Positions 19,175 to 28,192 are shown, counted from the stretch's first letter. The stretch: 64,000 nt of DNA from Bacillus sp. MM2020_1 (GCA_011250595.1 JAANMP010000002.1:62001-126000); one strand, 5' to 3'. The notes: generated from the letters alone by a model not told the origin. Numbers and translations: made by a program.

Positions 19175-21586
19175 GTGATTACTAGTTTGAAACAGCTCTT
19201 TAATGAGAGTGTATTTGATATAAAAAAGTTAACTAAACTTGTAAATCTAGTCAATCAATTAGAAGAAAAGTTTGAAAGTTACAGCGATGAACAATTGAAA
19301 AATATGACGTTTATTTTTAAAGAAAAGCTTCAAAATGGAGCGAAACTGGATGATCTTAAAATAGAAGCATTTGCCGTAATCAGGGAGGCTTCGAAACGAG
19401 TGTTAGGTCTTAGACATTATGATGTGCAATTAATTGGCGGATTTGTTCTTTCTGAGGGTTCCATTGCGCAAATGAATACGGGAGAAGGAAAAACACTAGT
19501 CTCAACGCTTTCAAGCTACTTATATGCCCTTGAGGGTAAGGGTGTACATATTGTGACAGCAAATGAATACTTGGCCAGAAGAGATAAGGAATTGATGGGG
19601 CAAATCCACGAATTCCTGGGATTAAAAGTAGGTTTGAATATTTCCCAAATGGAAGTAGAGGAAAAAAGGCTGGCCTACCTGGCGGATATCACCTATGGAA
19701 CAGGTACGGAGTTTGGTTTTGATTATTTACGCGATAATATGGTCCATGAAAAAGAAGAAAAGGTTCAAAGAGGAATGCATTATGCCATTGTTGATGAAAT
19801 TGATAGTATTTTGATCGATGAAGCGAGAACACCGTTAATTATTGCAAATAAATCCGGTGAAGGGGCTGAACTTTATCAAATCATTGCCTTGATCATGGCT
19901 GAATATCAGGAAGAACTTGATTATAAAGTTCATGCTGATACCAAAGAAGTCTATTTAACTGATCTGGGCGCAGACAAGATGGAAGATACATTTGGAATTG
20001 ATAATTTATACGATGCTGAACATCAAGAATTACTCCATGCAGTAACCCAAGCACTTCGAGCCCATGCCACGATGAAACGGGATGATGATTATATTATCAA
20101 AGACGGCAAGATTGTGCTCGTCGATAAATTTACGGGTCGAATTATGGACGGCAGGTCATTTAGTGATGGACTTCATCAGGCAATTGAGGCGAAAGAACGA
20201 GTAGAAATAACAGATGAAAATAAAACCTTTGCGACGATTACCGTTCAAAATTATTTTGTTATGTATAACAAATTATCAGGGATGACCGGTAGTGCCATGC
20301 CTTCTAAACAAGAGTTCTTAGAAACCTATAATTTAAAAGTGGTAGAAATTCCAACCAATAAACCAGTGCAACGTGAGGATTATCCAGACCTTGTATATGT
20401 GAATTATGATTCCAAAGTCAAGAAAATTGTGGCCGAAGTCAAAAAGATCCACGAAATCGGGCGCCCAATTTTAATCGGAACCTCCTCCATCGAACAATCT
20501 GAGAAACTATCGCAGTATTTAACAAAAGAAAAGATTAAACATCAAATTCTAAATGCAAAGACAGAGGAAGACGAAGCGAAGTTGATTGCTGAAGCAGGCA
20601 AAAAGGGACATATCATGATTGCCACCAATATGGCCGGCCGCGGAACGGACATCACACTAGAAGAAATAGTTAAAGGGCTAGGTGGTCTGCATATCATTGG
20701 GACGGAGCGGCATGATAGTAATCGGATTGACATGCAGCTAAGGGGAAGAGCGGGCAGACAAGGAGATCCCGGTTCTTCGCAGTTCATTATTTCGCTGGAA
20801 GATGATTTATTCGCCCATTATGATGAAGAAGAAATGAAACGGTATATAAAAAAGGTAAAGGTGGATGAGAACGGGCTGGTTCTTTCCCCTGATCCAAAGA
20901 TTCTTACAAAAAAAGTGCAAGAGACGGTTGAGAATATGCATTATTCCAGTAGAATTCATTTACTGAAATTAGAAAGTGTGATGGATCGCCAAAGTAAAAT
21001 CATTTATTCAATGAGAGATCGATTGATGGAAATGGAATCAGATGAAATCATTGAAGAGGCTCTGTCGACTGTACACAACTATATTCATCAAGTGATCGAC
21101 CATCATTTCTCAACGGAATTTCATAAAGGCGATTCGCGCGCATTAATTGATGGTTTGTCTATTGTCTTTCCTGAGCTTGAGTGGGATAGGAATGAACTTG
21201 AAGATCTTGATAAAACGGATATTGAAACAAGAGTTAATCACGAGTATGCTGAGTTCGTCGTGATGGCCACTCCTTTAAAAGAGGATGAGTTGATAGGGCT
21301 GCAATTAAAACATCTTATGCTCTATCAGTTGGATACAAATTGGGTGAAACATTTGGAATTTATGTCACACATCAAAGATGGCATAGGATTAAGGGGATAC
21401 GGTCAGGAAGACCCTTACCGCCATTTTGAAATACAAGGATATGAGGAATTTAAATACTTATTATTTACGATTGACAAGGAGATTAGTTCACACCTCTTGG
21501 AATTAGTAAACAATAAAATGGATGAAAGTGAAATTGAGGAAGTGGAGTTAACAGATGCTACGCTCGATGAAGTGGAGGTGGGATAA
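19175..21586 (+). CDS. secA2: Accessory Sec translocase ATPase SecA2
   Basis: An 803-aa SecA ATPase with all motor motifs: MNTGEGKTLVST (Walker A, ~97), VDEIDSILIDEARTPLI (~205), GTSSIEQSE (~434) and TNMAGRGTDITL (~486). It lacks the C-terminal zinc-binding tail of housekeeping SecA and is shorter, which fits SecA2. In Bacillus anthracis, SecA2 with SlaP exports S-layer proteins. Here slaP follows without a gap and an S-layer-like gene lies 1 kb downstream. I chose GTG 19175 because AGGAG sits 9 nt upstream; TTG 19166 is too close to that site. Confidence 0.9.
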   Translation: MITSLKQLFNESVFDIKKLTKLVNLVNQLEEKFESYSDEQLKNMTFIFKEKLQNGAKLDDLKIEAFAVIREASKRVLGLRHYDVQLIGGFVLSEGSIAQMNTGEGKTLVSTLSSYLYALEGKGVHIVTANEYLARRDKELMGQIHEFLGLKVGLNISQMEVEEKRLAYLADITYGTGTEFGFDYLRDNMVHEKEEKVQRGMHYAIVDEIDSILIDEARTPLIIANKSGEGAELYQIIALIMAEYQEELDYKVHADTKEVYLTDLGADKMEDTFGIDNLYDAEHQELLHAVTQALRAHATMKRDDDYIIKDGKIVLVDKFTGRIMDGRSFSDGLHQAIEAKERVEITDENKTFATITVQNYFVMYNKLSGMTGSAMPSKQEFLETYNLKVVEIPTNKPVQREDYPDLVYVNYDSKVKKIVAEVKKIHEIGRPILIGTSSIEQSEKLSQYLTKEKIKHQILNAKTEEDEAKLIAEAGKKGHIMIATNMAGRGTDITLEEIVKGLGGLHIIGTERHDSNRIDMQLRGRAGRQGDPGSSQFIISLEDDLFAHYDEEEMKRYIKKVKVDENGLVLSPDPKILTKKVQETVENMHYSSRIHLLKLESVMDRQSKIIYSMRDRLMEMESDEIIEEALSTVHNYIHQVIDHHFSTEFHKGDSRALIDGLSIVFPELEWDRNELEDLDKTDIETRVNHEYAEFVVMATPLKEDELIGLQLKHLMLYQLDTNWVKHLEFMSHIKDGIGLRGYGQEDPYRHFEIQGYEEFKYLLFTIDKEISSHLLELVNNKMDESEIEEVELTDATLDEVEVG

Positions 21587-22438
21587 ATGGAACTTTCTAC
21601 ATTAAATACCGAAGAAAAACTCCATCAGGATCCTACGGTTGAAACGAAATTACATTTTACAGATCAATGGGATATGTCATCAAAGGACCGGTATGTCTAT
21701 CAATACCATCATAGAAAGCTCCCTAAGCTACAAGAAGGGCAGTTGTCCATTTCGGGGATTAAGTATCTTGATATTGACGGAGAATTACTGGTGGAGGCAT
21801 TTATACGGAATACCGTCCCGCAGGCTTTAACTATTCAAGAGGTGAATTTAATCGTACTCGATGAAAACGATCAACCTGTTGCGAAAAAGAGATTTTCACT
21901 CGATCAGCTTGGCGAGCGTCCGCCCTTCTCCTGTACACCATGGAGATTCTTCTTTACCGCAAACGATCGTCTGTCGGATGCAGCAGTTTCGGACCAGTGG
22001 AAAATCCTATTCGAATTGAACACGAAGTCAAAAGAGGAAGTTCTTGACCTTGAACCTGATTGGGAGGATTCGTTAACCGAGGAGAAAAAGGCTCATTTGG
22101 AGGGCCTATTAGAAAAGCTTCCTAAATTAGGTCCGAAAGAAGTGAATATTTGTGGAGTTGAAATAAAATTCCTAGACAATCAATCTCTGGAGGCCACCGT
22201 GCTTATTCGGAATGGCACCTCCCAAGAAGTAAACATAACTCAATTACCTTTAACGGTTGATGATGCTTCCGGGGAGGTTGTGTGCCAAGGGCAATTTAAA
22301 CTGGCTCCTTTAACGATCAAGCCAAAAAGTGCCAAGCCATGGACTTTTGTTTACCCGGCAAACTTAGTTTTGAACCACAATCCGGATTTAAGCAAATGGA
22401 GAATTTTTGTGAAAGAATATAATAAGGAAGATATATGA
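21587..22438 (+). CDS. slaP: Accessory Sec system S-layer assembly protein (SlaP-like)
   Basis: A 283-aa cytoplasmic protein without a signal peptide, made of two related ~100-residue SLAP-type beta domains: one at ~45-145 (ISGIKYLDIDGELLVEAFIR, ending TPWRFFF) and one at ~180-280 (ICGVEIKFLDNQSLEATVLI, ending KPWTFVYP). It begins at the base after the secA2 stop, with GGAGGTGG inside the last secA2 codons, so translation is coupled. SlaP homologues assist SecA2 in S-layer export. A terminator follows. Confidence 0.85.
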   Translation: MELSTLNTEEKLHQDPTVETKLHFTDQWDMSSKDRYVYQYHHRKLPKLQEGQLSISGIKYLDIDGELLVEAFIRNTVPQALTIQEVNLIVLDENDQPVAKKRFSLDQLGERPPFSCTPWRFFFTANDRLSDAAVSDQWKILFELNTKSKEEVLDLEPDWEDSLTEEKKAHLEGLLEKLPKLGPKEVNICGVEIKFLDNQSLEATVLIRNGTSQEVNITQLPLTVDDASGEVVCQGQFKLAPLTIKPKSAKPWTFVYPANLVLNHNPDLSKWRIFVKEYNKEDI

Positions 22439-22446
22439 GAAATAAA

Positions 22447-22480
22447 AAAAGTCGTTGATGAGAATCGACGGCTTTTTTTT
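22447..22480 (+). terminator. Terminator of secA2-slaP
   Basis: AAGTCGT pairs with ACGGCTT (one wobble pair) around an 11-nt loop, followed by eight T residues. Confidence 0.8.
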
Positions 22481-22524
22481 GTTGATAATATGTATGATTG
22501 AATTGAAATACTGACTTCTGATAA

Positions 22525-22932
22525 CTACGAATAGTCAGGCCACTTTTGTTGATAGACGTCACCATCTAATTTCACTAATGTGCGGTATCGAAAAGGGGTG
22601 AGTTCTTCATCCTGTTTCTTCATGAAACCTTTTGCCATTTCAAACGGGATTAAATTATAGTTCTCCTCGTCTTCAGCGATTAAATAGGCCCCGATTACTT
22701 TGCCGCCTTCTTTCATGTCAAGAGTCAAGAATGCGGGATAATAGGTTTCATTCGCAGCCATCAAAACAGCCTTCGCGGTAACCGAACCGTCATCTTCAAC
22801 TTCGGTGGGATCATTGCTGATTTTATCTAATGTCTTAACAGCCCAACCGGGTTTCTTATAGCCCCCAATTATTTTAGGTGGTTTCGCTTCTAATTGGCTA
22901 AGAATATCGTTGGTGTTGTTAGCGTTATTCAT
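22525..22932 (-). CDS. Hypothetical protein, 135 aa
   Basis: A soluble 135-aa protein beginning MNNANNTNDILSQLEAKPPK, with no signal peptide or membrane segment. The perfect AAGGAGGT-like ribosome site 5 nt before ATG 22932 supports the start. It sits between slaP and the S-layer gene on the opposite strand, so it is not in their operon. I do not recognise a family. Confidence 0.7.
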   Translation of the reverse strand: MNNANNTNDILSQLEAKPPKIIGGYKKPGWAVKTLDKISNDPTEVEDDGSVTAKAVLMAANETYYPAFLTLDMKEGGKVIGAYLIAEDEENYNLIPFEMAKGFMKKQDEELTPFRYRTLVKLDGDVYQQKWPDYS

Positions 22933-23464
22933 TCATTTACCTCCAAAAAATACGCTGAAAGAATGGAACAATTTCTTTTTTTATTCTCCACTAAATAGAC
23001 TATCATATTCAGATACAAGGCACAAATTTTTCTAGTTAAGAACACTTCAGTTGGGCACTACTTTTGTTGTGTGAATACTTGCCTATTAGATTGAAATAAG
23101 TCGGTTCAAAAGTCAGGTATATTATTCTGGGATTCAGGAATATGTCCCGGGTATTTTCATATTTTAGTAAATTTTCTAGAAAACAATGGACGAATTGGTT
23201 TAATTAGGTTTATAATGGTTAATGTTACCAATAATTTATTGGTGCAAAATATGTAAAATGAACTAGATTTTAGTTACAATTTGTATTATTATAGTTTTAG
23301 AGGTTGATATTGGCTATTAACCCATAAGTATCCTTTTACATAGTCTTATCAGACCGTAATAAATAGGATCAGTTTTTATCAGTTTATTAGGCGTTGGTAA
23401 TATTGGATTGTTTCCATATTTCTAATGAACTAATTTTTTTATAACCGAAGGGAGAAAAAAAGAA
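22933..23464. promoter_or_regulatory. Promoter and long leader of the S-layer gene
   Basis: A 532-bp AT-rich gap. A TATAAT at 23211-23216 is the best -10 candidate, implying a leader of ~240 nt, but its -35 match is poor. Long stable leaders are common for S-layer mRNAs. No coding frame or riboswitch is recognised. Confidence 0.4.
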
Positions 23465-25942
23465 ATGAAGAAAAAGGCTATTAAAATCGCAGCAGCTTCT
23501 GTCATTGCGGCATCATCATTTGGAGCTGTAGCACCATTTACTACTGAGGCAGCAGCAGTTAAAGCTCCTGCTGTACAAAGCACAACTGTTGTAAACGCTA
23601 AGACTCTTAAAATCACATTTGATAATGGTAAAACCATTACCAAAACATTCACTAAGGATGTTTTTAAACCAGGTGCGGTTACTGTATCATTTGGTGCTTA
23701 CAATACTAGCTATAAAGTAACAGTTACTACTCCAAAAGTTAGCAAGATCGTTGTTGTAAGCAACAATCAGTTTAAAGTAACATTTGATAATGGTACAACC
23801 ATTACTAAAAATATCTCAGAAAAATACGCTCTTAAAGCTGGCGAAAATAAAGTATCATTTGGTGCTAACGGAATCAGCTATTCTGCAGTAGTATACAATG
23901 GTCAAGGTCCTACAACTGCAGAAGCAATTGATGCTACTCACATCAAAATCGTATTTGAAAATGGTGCAACCCTTACTAAAACTTTAAAAACACCTCTTAA
24001 AGATGGTGAAAATACTATTTCATTTGGTGCTTACTATACAAGCTACAAAGTAACAGTAAACTATAGTTCAACTCCAAAGGTTGAATCAGTAAGTGCGATT
24101 AACGCTAAAGAACTTGAAGTTAAATTCAACAAAGCTGTTGATGCAACAGATGCTGCAATTACAGCGAAATATGCTGTTGAAGGAGAAATTATCTCTAGTG
24201 CAGTAGTATCAGAGGACGGCAAGACTGTTACTCTAACAACTGCTTCTGAGTTAAAAGTTTCAAACGCTAAAGTAACTGTTTTACCAATCAAAACAAAAGC
24301 AGATGCTACTGTTCTAACTGCAGAGTTCAACAAATTGCTAACATTTGCAGATACAACTCCTGTTTCTGTTAAATCTGTTGAAGCAAAAGGAACTACAGCA
24401 GTTATCACTTTTGACGAGCCTGTACAAAGTGAAGGCACAATAAGCTTAGATGGTGTTCAACTATCTTCTGCTCAATATACATTATCTGGAAAGACGCTAA
24501 CGATTACAGGATTAACTGCTGAGAAGTCTTATAAAGTAGATGTTGTTGGAGCAACTGACTTCGCTAACAATATCTCTAACCCAATCGCTGTTAACTTTAC
24601 AGTAGCTAAGCCAGTTGTTGATAGTTCAAAGCCAACTGTTTCTACAACAGTTAACGGTACTGAAATCACTTTCGATTTCTCAGAAGAATTGGCTAAGCAG
24701 AATCTTGATGCGGCTGATGGTTCTACTACTGTTGCAGAGTATGCAAAAGTAACTGTAGGAACTACTGTTGTCTATTTAACTGATGCTGATATCAAAGATA
24801 CTACTGATAAAACTAAATTCACTATTGATGCAGTATCAGTATTAGGTACAGCGAAGTTTATTAATACAAAAGTTAAAGTAGAAGGACAAAAAGATCTAGC
24901 TGGTAACGCTGGAGATGCATTTGAATTCAATGCTACTCTAACTAAGGATTCCACTCCTGCTACACTTGCATCTGCTTCAGCTAAATTGTTAGTAGCTGAT
25001 GATGCAACTGGTACTTCAGACGTAGATGCTTTATACCTTACTTTCAATGAGCCTGTAAAAGTTAAAGGTAACTTAACACTTACAACTAAAAACGGTATTC
25101 TTTACACAACAAGCAATGTAACAGCAGTTGATCAATCAGCAGGTACTGGTGTTGATGTGGACGGTAACGGAAAAATTGAAGGTTCTGAGAAAAACACAGT
25201 TAAAATTGCTTATGATTTCGATAGCAATTCAACATACTCATTTGAATTAGCTGCAGGAGCAGTTGCAGATCTTTCTGGAAATACGAATGCTGCTGCTATT
25301 ACATTTAATGTTGCATCAGGTACTTTCACACCTGCACCTGGTACTGTAACACCTTCATTGGTATTCGGTACTACACCAGTTGTTGTAGATGCAACTAACA
25401 ACAATGTATTCACTGTTGAGTATGCTACAGATGTTACATCTTCTGCTACAACAGCAGCTAACTACACTCTTGGTGGAAAAGCATTACCAACTGGAACTCA
25501 ACTTCAGTTTGTTGACGGTACTAAGAAAGTAAGAGTTACATTACCAGCTGGATCTATCACAGCTAATGGTAGCTATGTTCTTGAAGCTAAGAACGTTGTT
25601 GATACTAAAGGTAACACTCTTAAAGACGGTAAGGCTACTACTTCAGTTGTACTTAAGGAAAGTGTTGCTCCAGTAGCTTCTAAAGTAACTGTAGTTGATA
25701 GTAAAACATTTACAGTTGATTTCTCTGAAGCAATTGCTGATCAAGCTACTGCTACTGGTTTAACGGTTAAAATTGCGGGTGTAACTGTAGCTCCTAAAGC
25801 TGCTGTAGCATCTGGTGGTAAACTTACTGTTACAACTAATGCAGACTTTGCTCTAACAGATAGCATTGTAGTTGAATTCAAATCTGCTAATTTACTTGAT
25901 GTTAATAAGAACCAAGTTAAAGACGGTTCAGTATCTAAGTAA
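23465..25942 (+). CDS. S-layer-like surface protein without SLH domains
   Basis: An 825-aa secreted protein. The signal peptide (MKKKAIKIAAASVIAASS..., cleavage near the AAA at ~30) is followed by three tandem ~57-residue repeats (cores at ~46, ~102 and ~159: KITFDNGKTITK, KVTFDNGTTITK, KIVFENGATLTK, each followed by VSFGA or ISFGA and SYK/SYS). The rest is a series of Big/SbsC-like Ig domains, with an EF-hand-like loop at 564-575. No SLH motif, LPXTG or membrane anchor is present, so the N-terminal repeats may bind the wall. Codons are strongly biased to GCT/ACT/GTT/GAA, as in highly expressed genes. The adjacent secA2-slaP pair suggests the export route. Confidence 0.83.
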   Translation: MKKKAIKIAAASVIAASSFGAVAPFTTEAAAVKAPAVQSTTVVNAKTLKITFDNGKTITKTFTKDVFKPGAVTVSFGAYNTSYKVTVTTPKVSKIVVVSNNQFKVTFDNGTTITKNISEKYALKAGENKVSFGANGISYSAVVYNGQGPTTAEAIDATHIKIVFENGATLTKTLKTPLKDGENTISFGAYYTSYKVTVNYSSTPKVESVSAINAKELEVKFNKAVDATDAAITAKYAVEGEIISSAVVSEDGKTVTLTTASELKVSNAKVTVLPIKTKADATVLTAEFNKLLTFADTTPVSVKSVEAKGTTAVITFDEPVQSEGTISLDGVQLSSAQYTLSGKTLTITGLTAEKSYKVDVVGATDFANNISNPIAVNFTVAKPVVDSSKPTVSTTVNGTEITFDFSEELAKQNLDAADGSTTVAEYAKVTVGTTVVYLTDADIKDTTDKTKFTIDAVSVLGTAKFINTKVKVEGQKDLAGNAGDAFEFNATLTKDSTPATLASASAKLLVADDATGTSDVDALYLTFNEPVKVKGNLTLTTKNGILYTTSNVTAVDQSAGTGVDVDGNGKIEGSEKNTVKIAYDFDSNSTYSFELAAGAVADLSGNTNAAAITFNVASGTFTPAPGTVTPSLVFGTTPVVVDATNNNVFTVEYATDVTSSATTAANYTLGGKALPTGTQLQFVDGTKKVRVTLPAGSITANGSYVLEAKNVVDTKGNTLKDGKATTSVVLKESVAPVASKVTVVDSKTFTVDFSEAIADQATATGLTVKIAGVTVAPKAAVASGGKLTVTTNADFALTDSIVVEFKSANLLDVNKNQVKDGSVSK
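25154..25189 (+). other. EF-hand-like calcium loop in the S-layer protein
   Basis: Codons 564-575 read DVDGNGKIEGSE, with Asp/Asp/Asn at loop positions 1, 3, 5, Gly at 6, Ile at 8 and Glu at 12, which is a textbook calcium-binding loop. Confidence 0.6.
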
Positions 25943-26002
25943 TAGTAAGGTTTACAACTTAACTTAGGCTGTTGGAGAGGAAAATTCTCTTTGAGGCTTT
26001 CT

Positions 26003-26043
26003 GTAAAGGACGGGGGTTTAATCCTAAACTTCCTACCCTTTTA
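26003..26043 (+). terminator. Possible terminator of the S-layer gene
   Basis: AAAGG-GGGGTTTA pairs with TAAAC-TCC-CCTTTT as an interrupted stem ending in TTTTAT. Confidence 0.5.
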
Positions 26044-26097
26044 TCTTCATTCACCCCTGAAATGTAACGAAAAAATGCATTGCAACCTTTGTGTTAA

Positions 26098-26206
26098 ATT
26101 ATGGGGTGTAGAAAATGGTAAACGTTATTGAGATATCTCCCATTTTTTACACCTCATAATTCAAAGGTGCATTCGCTCCCTTCGTGCGTGCAGTAATTAT
26201 GGGGTG
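26098..26206. repeat. Three-arm repeat able to form two exclusive hairpins
   Basis: Arm 1 (26098-26118, ATTATGGGGTGTAGAAAATGG) pairs with arm 2 (26139-26160) over ~20 bp with few mismatches. Arm 2 can instead pair with arm 3 (26195-26206, AATTATGGGGTG) over 12 bp, with one G-U pair. Confidence 0.6.
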
Positions 26207-26218
26207 AAATATTACCTA

Positions 26219-26262
26219 AAAAGGCTCTGTGGAGAGAAATCTCTGCAGGGCTTTAATTTTTA
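26219..26262 (+). terminator. Intrinsic terminator
   Basis: AAAGGCTCTG pairs with CAGGGCTTT around an inner GGAGA/TCTC hairpin, followed by AATTTTTAT. Confidence 0.65.
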
Positions 26263-26345
26263 TGTAAATAAAAATTGATTACAAAATTAGTGATTAAATA
26301 TTTGGTAGCTAAAACGAAAACGCTGAAGAATTAGAAAGTATGGAG

Positions 26346-26374
26346 AACACCTATCTTCTTAGATAGGTGTTTTC
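26346..26374 (+). terminator. Intrinsic terminator
   Basis: A perfect AACACCTATC/GATAGGTGTT stem with a 6-nt loop and a short T run. Confidence 0.7.
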
Positions 26375-26405
26375 AGGCCGTTGAGAAAGTCATTTCTCAA
26401 AATTT

Positions 26406-26443
26406 GAGCCTCTCTTTGGAAGTATAAAGAGAGGCTCTTTTTT
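26406..26443 (+). terminator. Strong intrinsic terminator ahead of the PTS gene
   Basis: A perfect 11-bp-scale stem GAGCCTCTCTT/AAAGAGAGGCTC, followed by TTTTTT. Confidence 0.85.
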
Positions 26444-26583
26444 CACTTTCCACAGTGAAAGATATTTCTTTAAATATAGTAATTAGAAAATGGAAAGCAT
26501 AAGTTAAAGGTCTTGTTTAAATAGTCCTGCTTATAAAAAATCAATATGTCTAGTGGAAATTTGCTAACAAGGAGAACATGAGA

Positions 26584-28185
26584 ATGACAACGACTACTAT
26601 TTCAAACGATGTCACTAAAGAAAAAAAGGATACGGTCATGAATAAGATCTTAGGAGTGGTTAGCGGCGGTTTTGCACCTATTTTGGGAGTCCTTGCTGGA
26701 GCCGGATTAATTTCAGCTTTATTAGCCATTTTAGTAACCTTAGGATGGTTATCTGATAAAAGCGGGACCTATGCTATTCTATCTGCAGCCGGACATGCAA
26801 TTTTTTACTTCTTCCCCGTTTTTCTCGGAATCACATTGGCCTCAAAGCTCGGAGCCAACGGCTTTGTTGGCGGCGCTATTGGTGCTGCGCTTTTGGAACC
26901 ACATTATACGGAATTAGTTGCATCAAAAGCTCAAAATGTAGATTTTTTAGGAATTCCGGTTATATTAGCGAATTATTCATCAACCGTTTTCCCCATCTTA
27001 ATTGCTGTTTCCATGTATTCCGTCTTAGACAAGTTTTTGAAAAAGGTGATCCATAAAGACTTACAAATGTTTGTGAATCCACTAATTTCATTAATTATTA
27101 TCGTCCCTTTGACTGTGCTTGTTTTTGGTCCTTTTGGTACATATGTCGGAGGGGCTTTAGCAGTGGTGATCAAATTTTTAAGTTCAAAAAGCGGGATGCT
27201 TACAGGGGCAGTGATGGGAGCGGCATGGTCATTCCTGACCATATTAGGTCTCCACTGGGCTATTATTCCAATATTTATCGCAAATCTTGCGACGGGTGGT
27301 GACCCACTTAGCCCAATGATTGCCGCAGCGCCTTTTGCTCAAATCGGTATGGGCCTTGGGGTATTGTTAAAAACAAGAGATAAGGACTTGAAAACACTTG
27401 CTGGGTCGGGGCTTGTTCCTGGTGCCTTAGCAGGGACAACAGAAATCATCACTTACGGTATCCTCGTACGGTACAAACGAACGATGGTGATTGTTGCACT
27501 AGCCGGGGCAATCGGTGGAGCAATTAATGGGGCACTGGGGGTGAAAGGGACGGCATTTGCTCTCCCAAGTTTCTTGTCTATTCCTGTATTTGTACCAATC
27601 GGATTCTATTTAATTGGTACGTTAACATCTTTAGTTATCGCATTGGTGCTGACACTTTTAGTTGGATATGAAGGGAAAAGTGACATAGAGCTTGCCAAAA
27701 CCGTGAAAGAATTTGGACTAGCGAATGTAAAGAGAGAAACGATTCTAAGTCCGTTAAGCGGAGAAATTGTTCCATTAAGTGAAATTAGTGATCCGCTATT
27801 TTCAACAGAGATGGTCGGTAAAGGAATTGCAATTGAACCCACGAAGGGCGAGGTGATTTCACCCGTAAACGGAACGGTCACCACTCTTTTTCCAACTGAA
27901 CATGCCATTGGCATTACATCCGAGGATGGAGCTGAAATCTTAATTTGTATTGGGGTAGATACTATTAATCTAAAAGGGGAATTTTTCACCTCTCAAGTAA
28001 AACAATGGGATACAGTGGCGAAGGGTGATTTACTGATTCAATTTGATATTGAAAAAATCAAAGCTGAGGGCTTTGACGTAAAAACTCCTGTAATAATCAC
28101 GAATACCAATCAATATTTAGATGTGGTCCCCGCTAAAGCTGGGAAAGTTCAAGCAAATGATGAGTTAATTAAGCTGCTTGTCTAA
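26584..28185 (+). CDS. PTS-like IIC-IIA permease lacking IIB and the phosphorylatable His
   Basis: A 533-aa protein with a beta-glucoside-type IIC membrane domain (~15-360, ~10 segments) and a C-terminal glucose-type IIA domain (~385-533). Normal family members also have a ~85-residue IIB domain with a phosphocysteine; none is present. In EIIA-Glc the two active-site histidines (75 and 90) are 15 residues apart. Here the first is kept (His440, TEHAIGI) but the second is Cys455 (LICIGVDT, codon TGT). Phosphoryl transfer by the normal route therefore looks impossible unless other proteins supply it; a PTS-independent or regulatory role is possible. ATG 26584 has AAGGAG 9 nt upstream. Confidence 0.82.
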   Translation: MTTTTISNDVTKEKKDTVMNKILGVVSGGFAPILGVLAGAGLISALLAILVTLGWLSDKSGTYAILSAAGHAIFYFFPVFLGITLASKLGANGFVGGAIGAALLEPHYTELVASKAQNVDFLGIPVILANYSSTVFPILIAVSMYSVLDKFLKKVIHKDLQMFVNPLISLIIIVPLTVLVFGPFGTYVGGALAVVIKFLSSKSGMLTGAVMGAAWSFLTILGLHWAIIPIFIANLATGGDPLSPMIAAAPFAQIGMGLGVLLKTRDKDLKTLAGSGLVPGALAGTTEIITYGILVRYKRTMVIVALAGAIGGAINGALGVKGTAFALPSFLSIPVFVPIGFYLIGTLTSLVIALVLTLLVGYEGKSDIELAKTVKEFGLANVKRETILSPLSGEIVPLSEISDPLFSTEMVGKGIAIEPTKGEVISPVNGTVTTLFPTEHAIGITSEDGAEILICIGVDTINLKGEFFTSQVKQWDTVAKGDLLIQFDIEKIKAEGFDVKTPVIITNTNQYLDVVPAKAGKVQANDELIKLLV

Positions 28186-28192
28186 TAAAGGT

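Larger units (their letters stand above)
25943..26583. promoter_or_regulatory. Structured intergenic region between the S-layer and PTS genes
   Basis: 641 bp without a gene but dense in secondary structure: a likely S-layer terminator (26003-26043), competing long hairpins (26098-26206) and three further terminators (26219-26262, 26346-26374, 26406-26443). The PTS gene promoter must lie after ~26445 or be read through these. Confidence 0.6.

Noticed and set aside
24061-25413. Minus-strand frames opposite the S-layer gene
   Set aside because: They are a by-product of its strongly biased GCT/ACT/GTT codons on the other strand; none has a ribosome site.
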